A DNA stretch of 64,000 bases from Kitasatospora sp. GP82 (GTDB taxonomy: Bacteria > Actinomycetota > Actinomycetes > Streptomycetales > Streptomycetaceae). The stretch lies in assembly GCF_029892105.1 (NCBI RefSeq), contig NZ_JARZAJ010000011.1:62001-126000 (forward strand), written 5' to 3'. This document shows positions 43,140 to 51,826 of the stretch, piece by piece (position 1 is the stretch's first letter; each line of letters starts with the position of its first letter). The notes below the pieces were generated by a model, which was not told the origin of the DNA, did no database searches, and saw only the letters and a list, made by a program, of their open reading frames with translations. A program made the translations under genes and the position numbers.

Positions 43140-43943
43140 GTGGGCGCAACGGCGCTGCTGACCGCCGTCTGCCCGCAGGCCCGGGCCGACGACCGGCCGG
43201 GCGTACCGGACCTGCCAAAGGCGCAGCAGGTCCTGGCCTCCGACCAGGTCCTGGCCTCCGACCAGGTCCACAGCACCGTCTCCCGCTTCCTCGGCACGGT
43301 CGCCGCGGCCGGCAACGGCGTCCCGGCCATGCCGGCGGCCGGCGCAGCCGCGGACAGCAACCAGCCGTTCAGCATGGACGCCCCAGTGGCGCTGTACGAG
43401 CTGTCGCCGGACTTCGTCAAGGGCGCCAAGCCCGCGACGGCCGGCAACGCCGTGCGCCTGTCCTTCCTGGCCGCACCGGTGACCGGCAAGGACGGCCACC
43501 ATGCGGACGTCCTGCTCAGCCGCGGCGCCAACTCCTGGCAGCTGGCGGGCATCCGCGATGGGGACGAGGACGCCGGCTACGCCAAGAAGGCCACCCAGGG
43601 CACCACGGTCTTCAGCGAGCCGCAGATCCACGCCTGGTACACGCTCGCCGACGGCAAGGTCCAGCCGCTGAACCACAAGGCGCAGGACGGGCTCGGCGGC
43701 CGCAGCAGCGTGTCGCTGACCGACTACCAGAAGCTCGTCCACCAGCGCTACGCCGACAAGATGCCGGGCTCCTCGTACGACCGCAACGGCCTGGCCGGCG
43801 GCTACGGCCTGGCCAACGCCGCACCGGCCCGTCCGTCCAGGCCGTCGACCACGGTGCCGACAGCCTCCGGCGCCGCGCTGGCCCTCGCCGCCGGCACCGT
43901 GCTCCTGCGCCGCCGTCGCTCGCGCGCGGCCCGCCAGGCGTAA
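43140..43943 (+). CDS. Probable secreted, cell-wall-associated protein
   Basis: A 267-residue frame from GTG 43140. Its start lies inside a signal-peptide-like stretch (GATALLTAVCPQARA, cleavage after ARA); the open frame continues upstream to the previous stop at 43070 but has no ATG/GTG/TTG there, so the true start may be lost. The mature part is Asp/Gly/Ser-rich, with a C-terminal hydrophobic span GAALALAAGTVLL and RRRRSR tail, like a membrane anchor. An 18-bp tandem repeat encodes QVLASD twice. It follows the C39-like relic, with which it may once have been coupled. Function unknown. Confidence 0.6.
   Translation: MGATALLTAVCPQARADDRPGVPDLPKAQQVLASDQVLASDQVHSTVSRFLGTVAAAGNGVPAMPAAGAAADSNQPFSMDAPVALYELSPDFVKGAKPATAGNAVRLSFLAAPVTGKDGHHADVLLSRGANSWQLAGIRDGDEDAGYAKKATQGTTVFSEPQIHAWYTLADGKVQPLNHKAQDGLGGRSSVSLTDYQKLVHQRYADKMPGSSYDRNGLAGGYGLANAAPARPSRPSTTVPTASGAALALAAGTVLLRRRRSRAARQA
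43227..43262. repeat. 18-bp in-frame tandem repeat
   Basis: CAGGTCCTGGCCTCCGAC occurs twice head-to-tail and encodes QVLASD-QVLASD in the secreted protein. Slippage keeps the reading frame. Confidence 0.9.
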
Positions 43944-43964
43944 GAAGCCGTTGTCGTACCGGAC

Positions 43965-44290
43965 GTGATGTGGAGGTTTCTGCTGCTCGGGGGGTGTGGA
44001 GTCGACGGGAGCGAGGCACTTGTGGTGCCGGTGTGGGGGCCGGGATCGGACGCAGGTGTGCTGGCTGTGGAGTATCAGCGCATCGTCAACCTGTTGGCGG
44101 ACCGTCAGCGAACGGACGATTCCGAGGCGATGAGCTGCCAGGAGATTGCGGCTGCGCTGGAGGTGGAGCTGGTGCCGTCGAAGATCGAGCGATACGGTCT
44201 CGGGCCAAGCGGCTGGTGGCCCGCGGGTGGCTGGCCGAGGACGTGCCGGGCCGGTTCAGGCTGGCCGCCGGGCCGGCCGGCGGGTCATGA
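43965..44290 (+). pseudogene. Frameshifted small HTH-like reading frame
   Basis: The first part reads MSCQEIAAALEVELVPSKIE; after about 44195 the sensible continuation RSRAKRLVARGWLAEDVPGR is in another frame and ends at TGA 44290. The two pieces look like one short protein with a wing-like end, broken by a one-base shift. Small frames of this kind are common beside actinomycete transposases. It overlaps the IS5-type relic by 35 bp. Confidence 0.5.
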
Positions 44291-44498
44291 CCATGGTCAT
44301 CGACCACAGCATCATGGCCTCGGCGATGTCGGTGTGCCGCTCGTAGTCGCGTACCAGGCGGCGTGTGCGCATCAGCCAACTCAGGGTGCGCTCCACCACC
44401 CACCTTCTGGGCAGCACCGTGAAACCCTTGGTCGCGAGCGGGCCGGTGGTGAAGTCCGCGTCGGTGAACCGCGGCCCCAACGCGTCGCGCACCCGCAT
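44256..44498 (-). pseudogene. IS5-family transposase C-terminal relic
   Basis: About 80 codons ending the frame: [20 protein letters not shown], then [18 protein letters not shown], the C-terminal DDE-domain signature (R-W-V-V-E-R-T with the catalytic Glu) of IS5-family transposases of actinomycetes. The N-terminal three quarters is absent. Mobile-element debris. Confidence 0.85.
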
Positions 44499-44818
44499 CT
44501 CATCCGTCCCGTGCGGGTGTACCTGTCACGCCAGCTCAGCCGTGGCCTCAGGGATCGGCGGAACCTCGACCGGACGTAACACGCGAAACCCCCCGCACCC
44601 TTGGCAGAGAACGCTCTTCAGTGGTCAGGCCACCACTGTCCCACGACTTCACCACCCGACTTCGCCACCAGGGTCAGGGAGTTGGTCCTCCGGCCGCACC
44701 TGGGCGGGTCGTGGCCGCGGCAACAAGCGGCGCGGCGGCGCCTCCGGCAGGCGGGTGACGTGGGCCCAGGGAGGCGAGGGGGCGGTCGGGGGGAACCAAG
44801 ACCGAACTCTACGAAACC
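44499..44818. other. Region between IS5 relic and collagenase gene
   Basis: About 320 bp without a supported gene. A hairpin CAGGTT-like stem CAGTGGT/ACCACTG with a six-base loop lies at 44619-44638. A G-rich stretch precedes the terminator at 44819. Confidence 0.5.
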
Positions 44819-44843
44819 CGGGGCAGTTCATGCCCCGTTTTTT
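44819..44843 (+). terminator. Rho-independent terminator upstream of the collagenase gene
   Basis: CGGGGCA-GTTCA-TGCCCCG forms a perfect seven-bp stem followed by six T residues (44838-44843), one of the clearest intrinsic terminators in the window. It lies 108 bp upstream of the collagenase ATG, so it either insulates that gene from upstream reading or acts as a leader attenuator. Confidence 0.88.
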
Positions 44844-44951
44844 GTTATCGCCGGCGCCCTCCCGTCTCTCCTGTTGTGAGGACGTCACGTTCCGCAGCAC
44901 CAAGGCCAGCCGCATCAACGCGCGGTCGGCCGGATGGACAAGGAGCAACTC

Positions 44952-46913
44952 ATGGCACGTCACCGTCGTATCAGATCAATGGCCGTCTGTCTGGCAGCCT
45001 TCGCCACGATCACCGGCCTGCTGGCCACCCCGGCTCTCGCGGTGCCCGGTCCAACCGCCCATACCAAGGCCGTCGCCGGAACCAGAAACGCGAAGCGGCC
45101 GCTGCCGCCGACCGGTCCGGCCACCACCGCTTCGGACCGCCCTGCTGCGCAAAGCACACCACTTACCACCGCCCGACTCCGCCCCCACATCCCAACGGCG
45201 AAAACGCACAGCGCGACGGCAGAAAGGAGTAAAGCGGCGCGGGCCGACGCGGCATCCTGTACCCCGGCAGACTTCGCCAGCCGGAGCGGATCGGATCTGG
45301 TCGACTTCGTCAAGGCATCGACCACCGACTGTGTCAACACTCTGTTCACCATCACCGGTGGGGACGCGTACAACGTGTTCCGCGAAGCCCAGATGGTCAC
45401 CATCGCCGACGCTTTCCAGAGCGCCGCGACGACGTACCCCGGCGACAACTCGACCAGCGTGCAGCAGCTCGTAACCTTCCTGCGCGCCGGCTACTACGTC
45501 CAGTTCCACGATCCCAGCGACACCGGCAGCTACGGTACGGACCTGTCGACCGCCATCGAAGGCGCCCTGGACACGTTCGTCGCCAATCCGCACTTCATGG
45601 ACGTCAGTCAAGCCAGCGGCGACGTCGTCGGTGAGGCGATTACCCTCACCGACAGCGCCAACGAGCAGGCGCGGTACCTCAGCACCTACAAGCAGGTCCT
45701 GAACGCCTACGACAGCTCGTTCGACGCGTTCCCCTCCATGATCAACGCCGTCAACAACGTTTACACGCCGCTGTTCCGAGGGCACCAGAACCCCGCTTTC
45801 GTCGACGCGGTCACAAACGACCCGAGCATCCTCGACACCCTCTACGCCTTCGCCCAGAACCACCTCGGGCTGCTGGGCACCGACAACTCCTTCCTGACCT
45901 CCAACGCCGGCATCGAGATGGCCCGCTTCGTCCAGCACTCCGCGCTCCAGGACAAGGTGCAGCCGCTCATGAAGGGGCTGCTGGACGCCTCGTCGATCAC
46001 CGGCCCGACCGCCCCGCTGTGGGTCGGCATCGCGCAGCAGGCCGACTCCAACGACAAGGACAGCTGCTCGTACTACGGCACGTGCAACCTGACCGACCAG
46101 CTCACCGCGGCGGCGTTGCCGACCACTTACACCTGCGACGGGACGCGCACCATCCGCGCGCAGGCGATGACCTCCGACGAGCTCGCCGCCACCTGCGACA
46201 GCCTCCAGAAGCAGGACGGGTACTTCCACAACCTCGTGAACGACAGCGGCCCGATCCCCGACCAGCACGAGGATTCCATCCAGGTCGTCGTCTTCGCCAG
46301 CCGCGGCGACTACCAGACCTACGCAGGAGCGATATTCGGCGTCGACACCGACAACGGCGGCATCACCCTCACCGGGAACCCGGCCGACCCCGCCAACCAG
46401 GTCCGCTCCATCATGTACCAGAAGAGCTCGGACGACGGTTTCGCGGCGCGGATATGGAACCTGAACCACGAGTACACGCACTACCTCGACGGCCGCTACG
46501 ACATGAAGGGCGACTTCACCCAGGAAATCACCGTCCCAGACATCTGGTGGATCGAGGGACTGGCCGAGTACGTCTCCTACAGCTACCGCGGTGTCACCGA
46601 CACCGAGGCAGTCGCCGAAGCCGGCAAGCACACCTATGCGCTGAGCACGCTGTGGCAGGGCACGTACGACAACAGTGACGTGACCCGCACCTACCCCTGG
46701 GGTTACCTGGCGGTGCGATACATGTTCGAGAAACACCCGGCGGACATCCAGAACATGCTCGCCAAGTTCCAGGCCGGTGACTACGCCGGCGGCTACGCCG
46801 TCTACAACTCGGACATCGGCAACCGCTACGACGACGACTTCAGCACCTGGCTCGACACCTGCGCAACCGGCGGCTGCGCCGCAAACAGCGACCACGGCCT
46901 CTCCCGCCACTGA
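44952..46913 (+). CDS. Secreted M9-type collagenase (microbial collagenase)
   Basis: A 653-residue protein with a Sec signal peptide (ARHRRIRSMAVCLAAFATI, cleavage after ALA near residue 30), an Ala/Thr-rich linker, an activator-type helical domain (about 105-390) and a catalytic domain with the zinc motif HEYTH (His506, Glu507, His510). The third ligand is a Glu in WIEGLAEY (Glu535 or Glu539). Clostridial enzymes are over 900 residues with PKD and collagen-binding domains; those are absent here, so it is a catalytic-only version. AAGGAG lies upstream of ATG 44952. It lies within mobile-element debris. Confidence 0.88.
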   Translation: MARHRRIRSMAVCLAAFATITGLLATPALAVPGPTAHTKAVAGTRNAKRPLPPTGPATTASDRPAAQSTPLTTARLRPHIPTAKTHSATAERSKAARADAASCTPADFASRSGSDLVDFVKASTTDCVNTLFTITGGDAYNVFREAQMVTIADAFQSAATTYPGDNSTSVQQLVTFLRAGYYVQFHDPSDTGSYGTDLSTAIEGALDTFVANPHFMDVSQASGDVVGEAITLTDSANEQARYLSTYKQVLNAYDSSFDAFPSMINAVNNVYTPLFRGHQNPAFVDAVTNDPSILDTLYAFAQNHLGLLGTDNSFLTSNAGIEMARFVQHSALQDKVQPLMKGLLDASSITGPTAPLWVGIAQQADSNDKDSCSYYGTCNLTDQLTAAALPTTYTCDGTRTIRAQAMTSDELAATCDSLQKQDGYFHNLVNDSGPIPDQHEDSIQVVVFASRGDYQTYAGAIFGVDTDNGGITLTGNPADPANQVRSIMYQKSSDDGFAARIWNLNHEYTHYLDGRYDMKGDFTQEITVPDIWWIEGLAEYVSYSYRGVTDTEAVAEAGKHTYALSTLWQGTYDNSDVTRTYPWGYLAVRYMFEKHPADIQNMLAKFQAGDYAGGYAVYNSDIGNRYDDDFSTWLDTCATGGCAANSDHGLSRH

Positions 46914-46930
46914 GATCTCCAGTACGGAGC

Positions 46931-46975
46931 GAGGCTTCTGGACGGGCGGCAGTAAACGGCCCGTTCAGGAGCCTC
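46931..46975 (+). terminator. Imperfect hairpin downstream of the collagenase gene
   Basis: GAGGCT-N4-GACGGG pairs with CCCGTTC-N3-AGCCTC, a bulged GC-rich stem of 12-13 bp starting 17 bp after the collagenase stop. Likely terminator without T-tract. Confidence 0.55.
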
Positions 46976-47145
46976 GCGTGCCATGTGCCGTCGGATTCGC
47001 GGGCGCGGTGCTCCCGACCGCTGGCTCATACTTCTGACCCTGTGGGTGCCGACAACCCTGTCACCTGCACTGAGCTGCAGCTTCAGGGTCACGATGTGAT
47101 CACGTCGAGAGTGTGCCCGAGCCCGGCACCGCACGCTTGGGGATC

Positions 47146-47441
47146 GTGACGTTTCGTCTCGCCTACCGATTCGGCTGCCTCCTGCTCAGCTGGCCACGTC
47201 TGCTGGCCCGCTCTTTTGCGGCCAAGGACGTCGAGCTCGTCCTGTTTTCATCGAGCACGGCACCCGGCGGGTGCACATCGCCGGCGTCACCCGCAACGTC
47301 ACTGCCCAATGGGCCATCCAGCAGGCCCGCAATCTCCTGATGACCCTGGACGACGTGCGCACCGCCGGCATCCGGTACCTGATCCGTGACAACGCCGGCT
47401 ACTTCACCGTGGGCTTCGACGCGGTCTTCACCGCAGACTGA
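47146..47441 (+). pseudogene. IS3/IS481-like integrase-core transposase relic with internal deletion
   Basis: Two pieces of one transposase lie end to end. The first (about 47146-47236) reads LLLSWPRLLARSFAAKDVEL, the usual N-terminus of actinomycete integrase-core transposases. The second (about 47236-47441, shifted frame) reads FIEHGTRRVHIAGVTRNVTA, then QQARNLLMTLDDVRTAGIRY and LIRDNAGYF, part of the DDE domain. The middle and the C-terminal catalytic part are gone. Confidence 0.75.
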
Positions 47442-47717
47442 CTCCCAGGGCGACGGCGCGGAACATGAAGGCGATGAATCGCCAGGTCTTCGGGTCCGGG
47501 GACAGCTTGCGTGTCTTGCGGTTCGTCCGAAGCCCGTACGGTGCGGCCTGCGACCACTCCCCGCGCTCGCGCTGGCGCGCCTTCGTGGCTCGCACGTTGT
47601 AGCTGAGCCTCTGGCTGTACTCGCGGGCGTCCTCCGCGCGCTGGATGATCCACCGGCGGTCGCGCTCGATATCGGAGTCGAGCCCCTCGTAATCGAAGAT
47701 CACGCGGGCCTTGCCCA
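47428..47717 (-). pseudogene. Serine recombinase fragment
   Basis: Minus-strand codons read ARVIFDYEGLDSDIERDRRW and on through AREYSQRLSYNVRATKARQR, GEWSQAAPYGLRTNRKTRKL, SPDPKTWRFI. This matches the segment joining catalytic and recombinase domains in large serine recombinases of actinophages and integrative elements. The catalytic N-terminus and the C-terminal half are missing. The 3' end overlaps the integrase relic, so both were trimmed by the same event. Confidence 0.75.
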
Positions 47718-48041
47718 GGCCGGCTGCTCCCGGTGGTGGCCCGGCTGCCGCTGCTGGGCGCCAGGCGGCCCTCGGTGGTCGCCCTGCGCTTCGCGGACCG
47801 GAAGCCGGCGGACCGGTAGCAGCCGCAGCGCCAGGCGCGGACCGATCGGCGCCGTCTGCCGCAGGAACAATCGGCGAGCACTGACCGTTGCCAGCGCGGG
47901 TGGGCTGTCGGGTTAGGCTGCCCTGAGGGGATCGCCGGTCCGCCGGGGGAGGCGAAGGCCCGCCCGGTCCGCCCCTCGATCGACCCGGCCTGTCACACGC
48001 GAGACCCGCGGTCTCGTCCTGCCCCACGGAGGTAACCGACC
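47718..48041. other. Region without a supported gene upstream of dedA
   Basis: About 320 bp between the recombinase fragment and the DedA gene. It contains a short hairpin CGAGAC-N5-GTCTCG near 48000-48016, probably in the leader of the DedA gene. Otherwise nothing recognised. Confidence 0.5.
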
Positions 48042-48704
48042 TTGCACATCGACCAGTGGATCGACAGCGTTCCACCGACGGCCGTGTACGCGCTGGTCGG
48101 GCTGATCATCGGATTCGAGAGCCTCGGTATCCCGCTGCCGGGTGAGATCGCGCTGGTCGCGGCGTCGATGCTGGCCGTCAGCGGCACGGTCAACCCCTGG
48201 GGGGTGGCGATCTGCGCGATCCTGGGAGCGGTCGTCGGCGACTCGATCGGCTACTCGATCGGGCGCAAGGGCGGCAAGCAGCTCTTCGACAAGCTCGGCC
48301 GCAAGTTCCCCAGGCACTTCGGGCCCGACCACCTGGAGACCGCCGAGCGCTCCTTCGAGAAGTGGGGCATGTGGGCCGTCTTCTTCGGCCGTTTCATCGC
48401 ACTGCTGCGGATCTTCGCCGGTCCGCTCGCGGGCGCGCTGAGGATGCCGTACTGGAAGTTCCTGATCGCCAATGTGCTCGGCGGCGTCATCTGGGCCGGT
48501 GGTACCACGCTGCTGGTCTACCAGGTGGGCAAGGTCGCCGAGAAGTGGCTGTCGAGCTTCGCCTGGATCGGTCTGGTCGTGGCCCTCGTCGTCGGCGCCT
48601 TCTCCGCCTGGCTGTTCAAGCGCAGGGCCGCCAAGGCCCGTGCCGAGCACCCCGAGACCTCGGGCGGCAGGAGCGGGACGCCGATGGAGCCGGTCAGGGA
48701 CTGA
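48042..48704 (+). CDS. DedA-family membrane protein
   Basis: A 220-residue integral membrane protein of the DedA family with about five membrane segments. Conserved: FESLGIPLPGEIALVAASML (residues about 26-45, the Glu/Pro-rich re-entrant loop), GDSIGYSIGRKGGK, and FFGRFIALLRIFAGPLAGALR with the essential Arg. Members act in lipid flipping and membrane homeostasis. The start is TTG 48042 with CGGAGGT nine bases upstream; no ATG precedes the conserved part. It marks the return from mobile-element DNA to normal genome. Confidence 0.9.
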   Translation: MHIDQWIDSVPPTAVYALVGLIIGFESLGIPLPGEIALVAASMLAVSGTVNPWGVAICAILGAVVGDSIGYSIGRKGGKQLFDKLGRKFPRHFGPDHLETAERSFEKWGMWAVFFGRFIALLRIFAGPLAGALRMPYWKFLIANVLGGVIWAGGTTLLVYQVGKVAEKWLSSFAWIGLVVALVVGAFSAWLFKRRAAKARAEHPETSGGRSGTPMEPVRD

Positions 48705-48794
48705 CGTCCCGGCGGTGACGGACTGTCAGTGGTGGTGCGTACGATCCGGGATCGCGGGCGTGCGCGGTTGCCGGACGGTGGGGAGAGGCAGGGC

Positions 48795-49700
48795 ATGCGG
48801 ATAGGACTACTGGGCACCGGGTCGTGGGCCGGGCGGGTGCACGCACCAGGGCTGGCCGCCCATCCGGAGGTGGAGTTCGCCGGGGTCTGGGGCCGTCGGC
48901 CCGAGGCGGCGGCAGCGCTCGCCGCCGAGCATAACGTGCCCGCCTGCACCGACCTCGACGAGCTGCTCGGCAAGGTCGACGCGGTCTCCGTCGCGCTGCC
49001 GCCGTCCGTGCAGGCCGAGCTCGCGCTGCGGGCCGCCGAGGCCGGGTGCCATCTGCTGCTGGACAAGCCGGTGGCGCTCACCGTGCCCGAGGCCCGGCGG
49101 GTGGCCGAGGCGGTCGAGCGGGCCGGGCGTGCCTCGGTGGTGTTCTTCACCCTGCGCTTCGGCGGCGATCAGGCGTCCTGGCTGGCCGAGCAGTCGGCGC
49201 AGCCCGAGTGGTTCACCGCCCGCTGCGAGTGGCTCGGCTCGGTCTACGCCGCCGACAGCGACCGCCCGTACGTCCCCTCGCCCTGGCGGCACGAGAAGGG
49301 CGCGCTCTGGGACGTCGGGCCGCACGCCCTGTCCGTCCTGCTGCCGGTGCTCGGGGACGTGGTCCGGGTGACGGCGGCCGAGGGCCCCGGCGGCACCGTG
49401 CACCTGGTGCTGCGGCACGCCCAGGGTGCTTCCAGCACGGCCACGCTGAGCCTGGCCACACCCCGGGCGGCGGCCGTGTCCGGAGTCAGCCTGGAGCTGC
49501 GCGGTGCAGCCGGGCTCGTCCGGATGCCCGAGCGGAACGAGAGTCCGCTGGTCGGCTTCGGGCGTGCGGTGGACGCCCTGCTCGGTGCGGCGCGCGGCGG
49601 GGAGCCGCACCCGTGCGGTGCGGCCTTCGGCCTGCGGGTGGTGGAGATCCTGGCCGCCGCCGAGCAGGCCCTGACGACGGGCTCGGCCTGCACCGTCTGA
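48795..49700 (+). CDS. Gfo/Idh/MocA-family oxidoreductase
   Basis: A 301-residue NAD(P)-dependent oxidoreductase. The N-terminal Rossmann fold begins RIGLLGTGSWAGRVHAPGLA with the glycine motif, then VSVALPPSVQAELALRAAEA and the family signature LLLDKPVALTVPEARR (Lys in EKP/DKP type). The C-terminal alpha/beta domain contains WDVGPHALSVLLPVLGD (His probably catalytic). Substrates are usually sugars or inositols; not specified here. GGGAGAGGCAGGG precedes ATG 48795. Confidence 0.9.
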   Translation: MRIGLLGTGSWAGRVHAPGLAAHPEVEFAGVWGRRPEAAAALAAEHNVPACTDLDELLGKVDAVSVALPPSVQAELALRAAEAGCHLLLDKPVALTVPEARRVAEAVERAGRASVVFFTLRFGGDQASWLAEQSAQPEWFTARCEWLGSVYAADSDRPYVPSPWRHEKGALWDVGPHALSVLLPVLGDVVRVTAAEGPGGTVHLVLRHAQGASSTATLSLATPRAAAVSGVSLELRGAAGLVRMPERNESPLVGFGRAVDALLGAARGGEPHPCGAAFGLRVVEILAAAEQALTTGSACTV

Positions 49701-49716
49701 GCTGCACCGTCTGAGC
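49689..49716. repeat. 14-bp tandem duplication across the oxidoreductase stop codon
   Basis: TGCACCGTCTGAGC is repeated twice head-to-tail, the first copy containing the stop TGA of the oxidoreductase gene. A minor slippage event. Confidence 0.85.
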
Positions 49717-49772
49717 TGTGCGGCTGGACCGGGGATTCCCCGGGGCCACCGCGCCCCTGAAGGGTTCTCCGC

Positions 49773-50864
49773 TCAACTGGGCTTGGGGCGGCGGTCGGCC
49801 GGGCGGCGGGGCGGGATGGGGCTTGAGGGGAAGTCGCGCGGGCCCGACCAGAGGGCGGGGACGGCATCGCTGCGCCGCGCCAGCTCGTACGCCAGGGCCT
49901 CGTAGTTGACCCGCCAGCCCCGGAAGTGCGGCCAGGCGTCGGCGGTCGGGCGTTCCTTGACGGTCCCGCTCGCGGTCACCATGGCGACCGCCGCGTCGAA
50001 CTCCTCGAAGGTGAGCCGGATCGGGGTGTCCGGCTCCGGGTCCGGGTCGAAGTCGATCCGCAGGGTCCGTGCGATGTCGCGCATGGCGGTGAACCCGGCG
50101 CGCAGTACCAGTCGGGCCTCCGGCGGAGCCGTGCTCGGGCAGATGGAGAGCTGGATCGCGGCGGCGTCCATCACCGCCAGCAGCGCCACCACCCAGTTGC
50201 GGTTGGGCTGCGGGGAGCGGAAGGAGAGCAGCACCGGGTAGTTGGAGTGCCCCTCGCCGATGTCGGCTGCCAGCCGCTCCCAGTCGCGGTAGAGCTGCGG
50301 CAGCGCGGTCTCGGTGTCCACCAGCGACTGCCTGGCCAGCAGTTCGGGGCCCCACGCGGGTTCGCCCGCCCGGGACTCCAGCAAGGTCACCTCCACCTCG
50401 CGCCGGTTGTAGGCGCCGTAGAGGGTGGGCAGGTAGCCGATCAGCAGGGCGATGGTCAGCGGGCCGCTCGCGGCGGCGAGGAAGTCCAGCGTGCTGAGCC
50501 GCAGACGGTTGCTGCTGGCGAAGCCCAGGGTGAAGAGACTGGACCCGGCCTCGCGGAAGGAGACGCCCCAGGGCAGGCCCGAAGTGCCGTGCAGCAGCAG
50601 GGTGTAGGCGAACAGCATGCTGACCAGCCAGGTGTTGAGCATGCAGAGCAGTATCAGCGGAGCCAGCCAGGTCTGTGCCCGGTCGTGCACCCGGTAGCCG
50701 CCGCCGAAGGGTGCCGCCAGCCGTTTCAGTGCGCCGCGCAGCAGGGCCCAGAGCCGGTAGACCAGGACCGAGTACAGTCCGCGCGGCACCACCAGGGTGC
50801 GCAGGATGCTGGCCACCGTGATCAGCAGGATCAGGAGTCCGGCCAGGATGTAGATCAAACTCAT
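49773..50864 (-). CDS. Channel-like membrane protein of unknown function
   Basis: A 363-residue protein with two to four hydrophobic segments in its N-terminal half: YILAGLLILLITVASILRTL, a pair around LILLCMLNTWLVSMLFAYTL, and AASGPLTIALLIGYLPTLYG. Between the last two is SLFTLGFASSNRL, which recalls the pore-helix and filter loop (T-x-G-F/Y) of two-helix potassium channels, though the filter glycine pattern is not canonical. The C-terminal 200 residues are cytoplasmic and helical. Family otherwise not recognised; an ion channel or mechanosensor role is inference. Confidence 0.65.
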   Translation of the reverse strand: MSLIYILAGLLILLITVASILRTLVVPRGLYSVLVYRLWALLRGALKRLAAPFGGGYRVHDRAQTWLAPLILLCMLNTWLVSMLFAYTLLLHGTSGLPWGVSFREAGSSLFTLGFASSNRLRLSTLDFLAAASGPLTIALLIGYLPTLYGAYNRREVEVTLLESRAGEPAWGPELLARQSLVDTETALPQLYRDWERLAADIGEGHSNYPVLLSFRSPQPNRNWVVALLAVMDAAAIQLSICPSTAPPEARLVLRAGFTAMRDIARTLRIDFDPDPEPDTPIRLTFEEFDAAVAMVTASGTVKERPTADAWPHFRGWRVNYEALAYELARRSDAVPALWSGPRDFPSSPIPPRRPADRRPKPS

Positions 50865-51026
50865 GGCGTCATTGTGGCCCGGCGGCCGGCCTGCGACGTT
50901 CGACAGGTGCCGGCCGCCGGACGCGTCGCGGACGACGGAGCGTCAGCCGGTGGCGAGCGCCGCAGGCCGGTCGTACGCGTCCTCGAACCCGCGGCGCGCT
51001 GCCACCGCCCCGCCCCGCCCCGTCGT

Positions 51027-51755
51027 TCAGGCGGCCGTCGGCATGGCCGGCAGCGGGTGCCAGTCGGCCTGGACGTCGCGCATCAGCAGCGCGCAGTCGA
51101 GTGCGGCGCTGCCGGGAGGGAAGTTCCCGGGATCGTCGAAGAACGAGGAGTGGACGGAGTGGACGACGGCCGCCTCGATCCGCCAGTCGTCCGTCCGGAG
51201 TTCCATACCGTCAAGCCGAAGGCCGGAACGGGTGGCCGAGAAACCCTTGGTGCCCTGGCGGAAGAAGGCCGACGCCTGGTCGAGGTCGTCGAAGAGCCTG
51301 CTGCCCCAGAGCTCTTCGGCGGGGCTCGCGGTGACGGCGACCCGGGTGGCGCCGTCGCGTCCGGCACAGGAGATGCGCAGTTCGTCGGCGTTCTCCTGGA
51401 CCTCGAAGGTCGCGGCGCTGTGCTCGCCGGGGAAGAGCCGCCCGCCGGCCAGGACGTTGATCGCCGAAGCGCTGTCCCGACGCGGGATGTAGACGCCGGT
51501 CTCAGGGCCCGACGGGCCGTCCCACTCGACCGCGAACCGGTGCGCGGCGTTCTCGCTGCGCAGCCCGACCCCGCGCGGGGCCCAGTGCGGACGGGTGTCG
51601 CCGAGCCGGAGCAGGCAGATGCCCGCGACCGCCCACCCGCGGACCAGTTGCGGCCGCAGCGGAGCGGGCAGCAGCCGCGCGGCGGCCTCCGGCTCGATCC
51701 GGTAGTTCACCAGCAGCCGCCGTTCGACGGTGCTGGACAGCTTCGGTGTGATCAC
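51027..51755 (-). CDS. DUF2071-family protein
   Basis: A 242-residue protein from GTG 51755 (AGGGGGA five bases upstream); an in-frame ATG at 51818 would add 21 residues. The start LSSTVERRLLVNYRIEPEAA and RLLPAPLRPQLVRGWAVAGI are typical of the DUF2071/YqjF group, a lipocalin-like beta-barrel fold without known reaction. It lies 71 bp from the end of the ArsR gene upstream in the same direction and probably is regulated by it. Confidence 0.82.
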   Translation of the reverse strand: MITPKLSSTVERRLLVNYRIEPEAAARLLPAPLRPQLVRGWAVAGICLLRLGDTRPHWAPRGVGLRSENAAHRFAVEWDGPSGPETGVYIPRRDSASAINVLAGGRLFPGEHSAATFEVQENADELRISCAGRDGATRVAVTASPAEELWGSRLFDDLDQASAFFRQGTKGFSATRSGLRLDGMELRTDDWRIEAAVVHSVHSSFFDDPGNFPPGSAALDCALLMRDVQADWHPLPAMPTAA

Positions 51756-51826
51756 GGTTCCCCCTGGATTGTCACGGAAGTGGAGCTCGGCGTCGCGGGC
51801 TCGGCGGCACTTCTGCAACAGGCTCG

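Noticed and set aside
44601..44879. Short plus-strand protein frame upstream of the collagenase
   Set aside because: It runs through a perfect intrinsic terminator and has no ribosome site or domain.
44976..46910. Minus-strand open frame of 644 codons opposite the collagenase
   Set aside because: Mirror frame; Val/Gly/Asp repeats without domain, while the plus strand has signal peptide and HEYTH.
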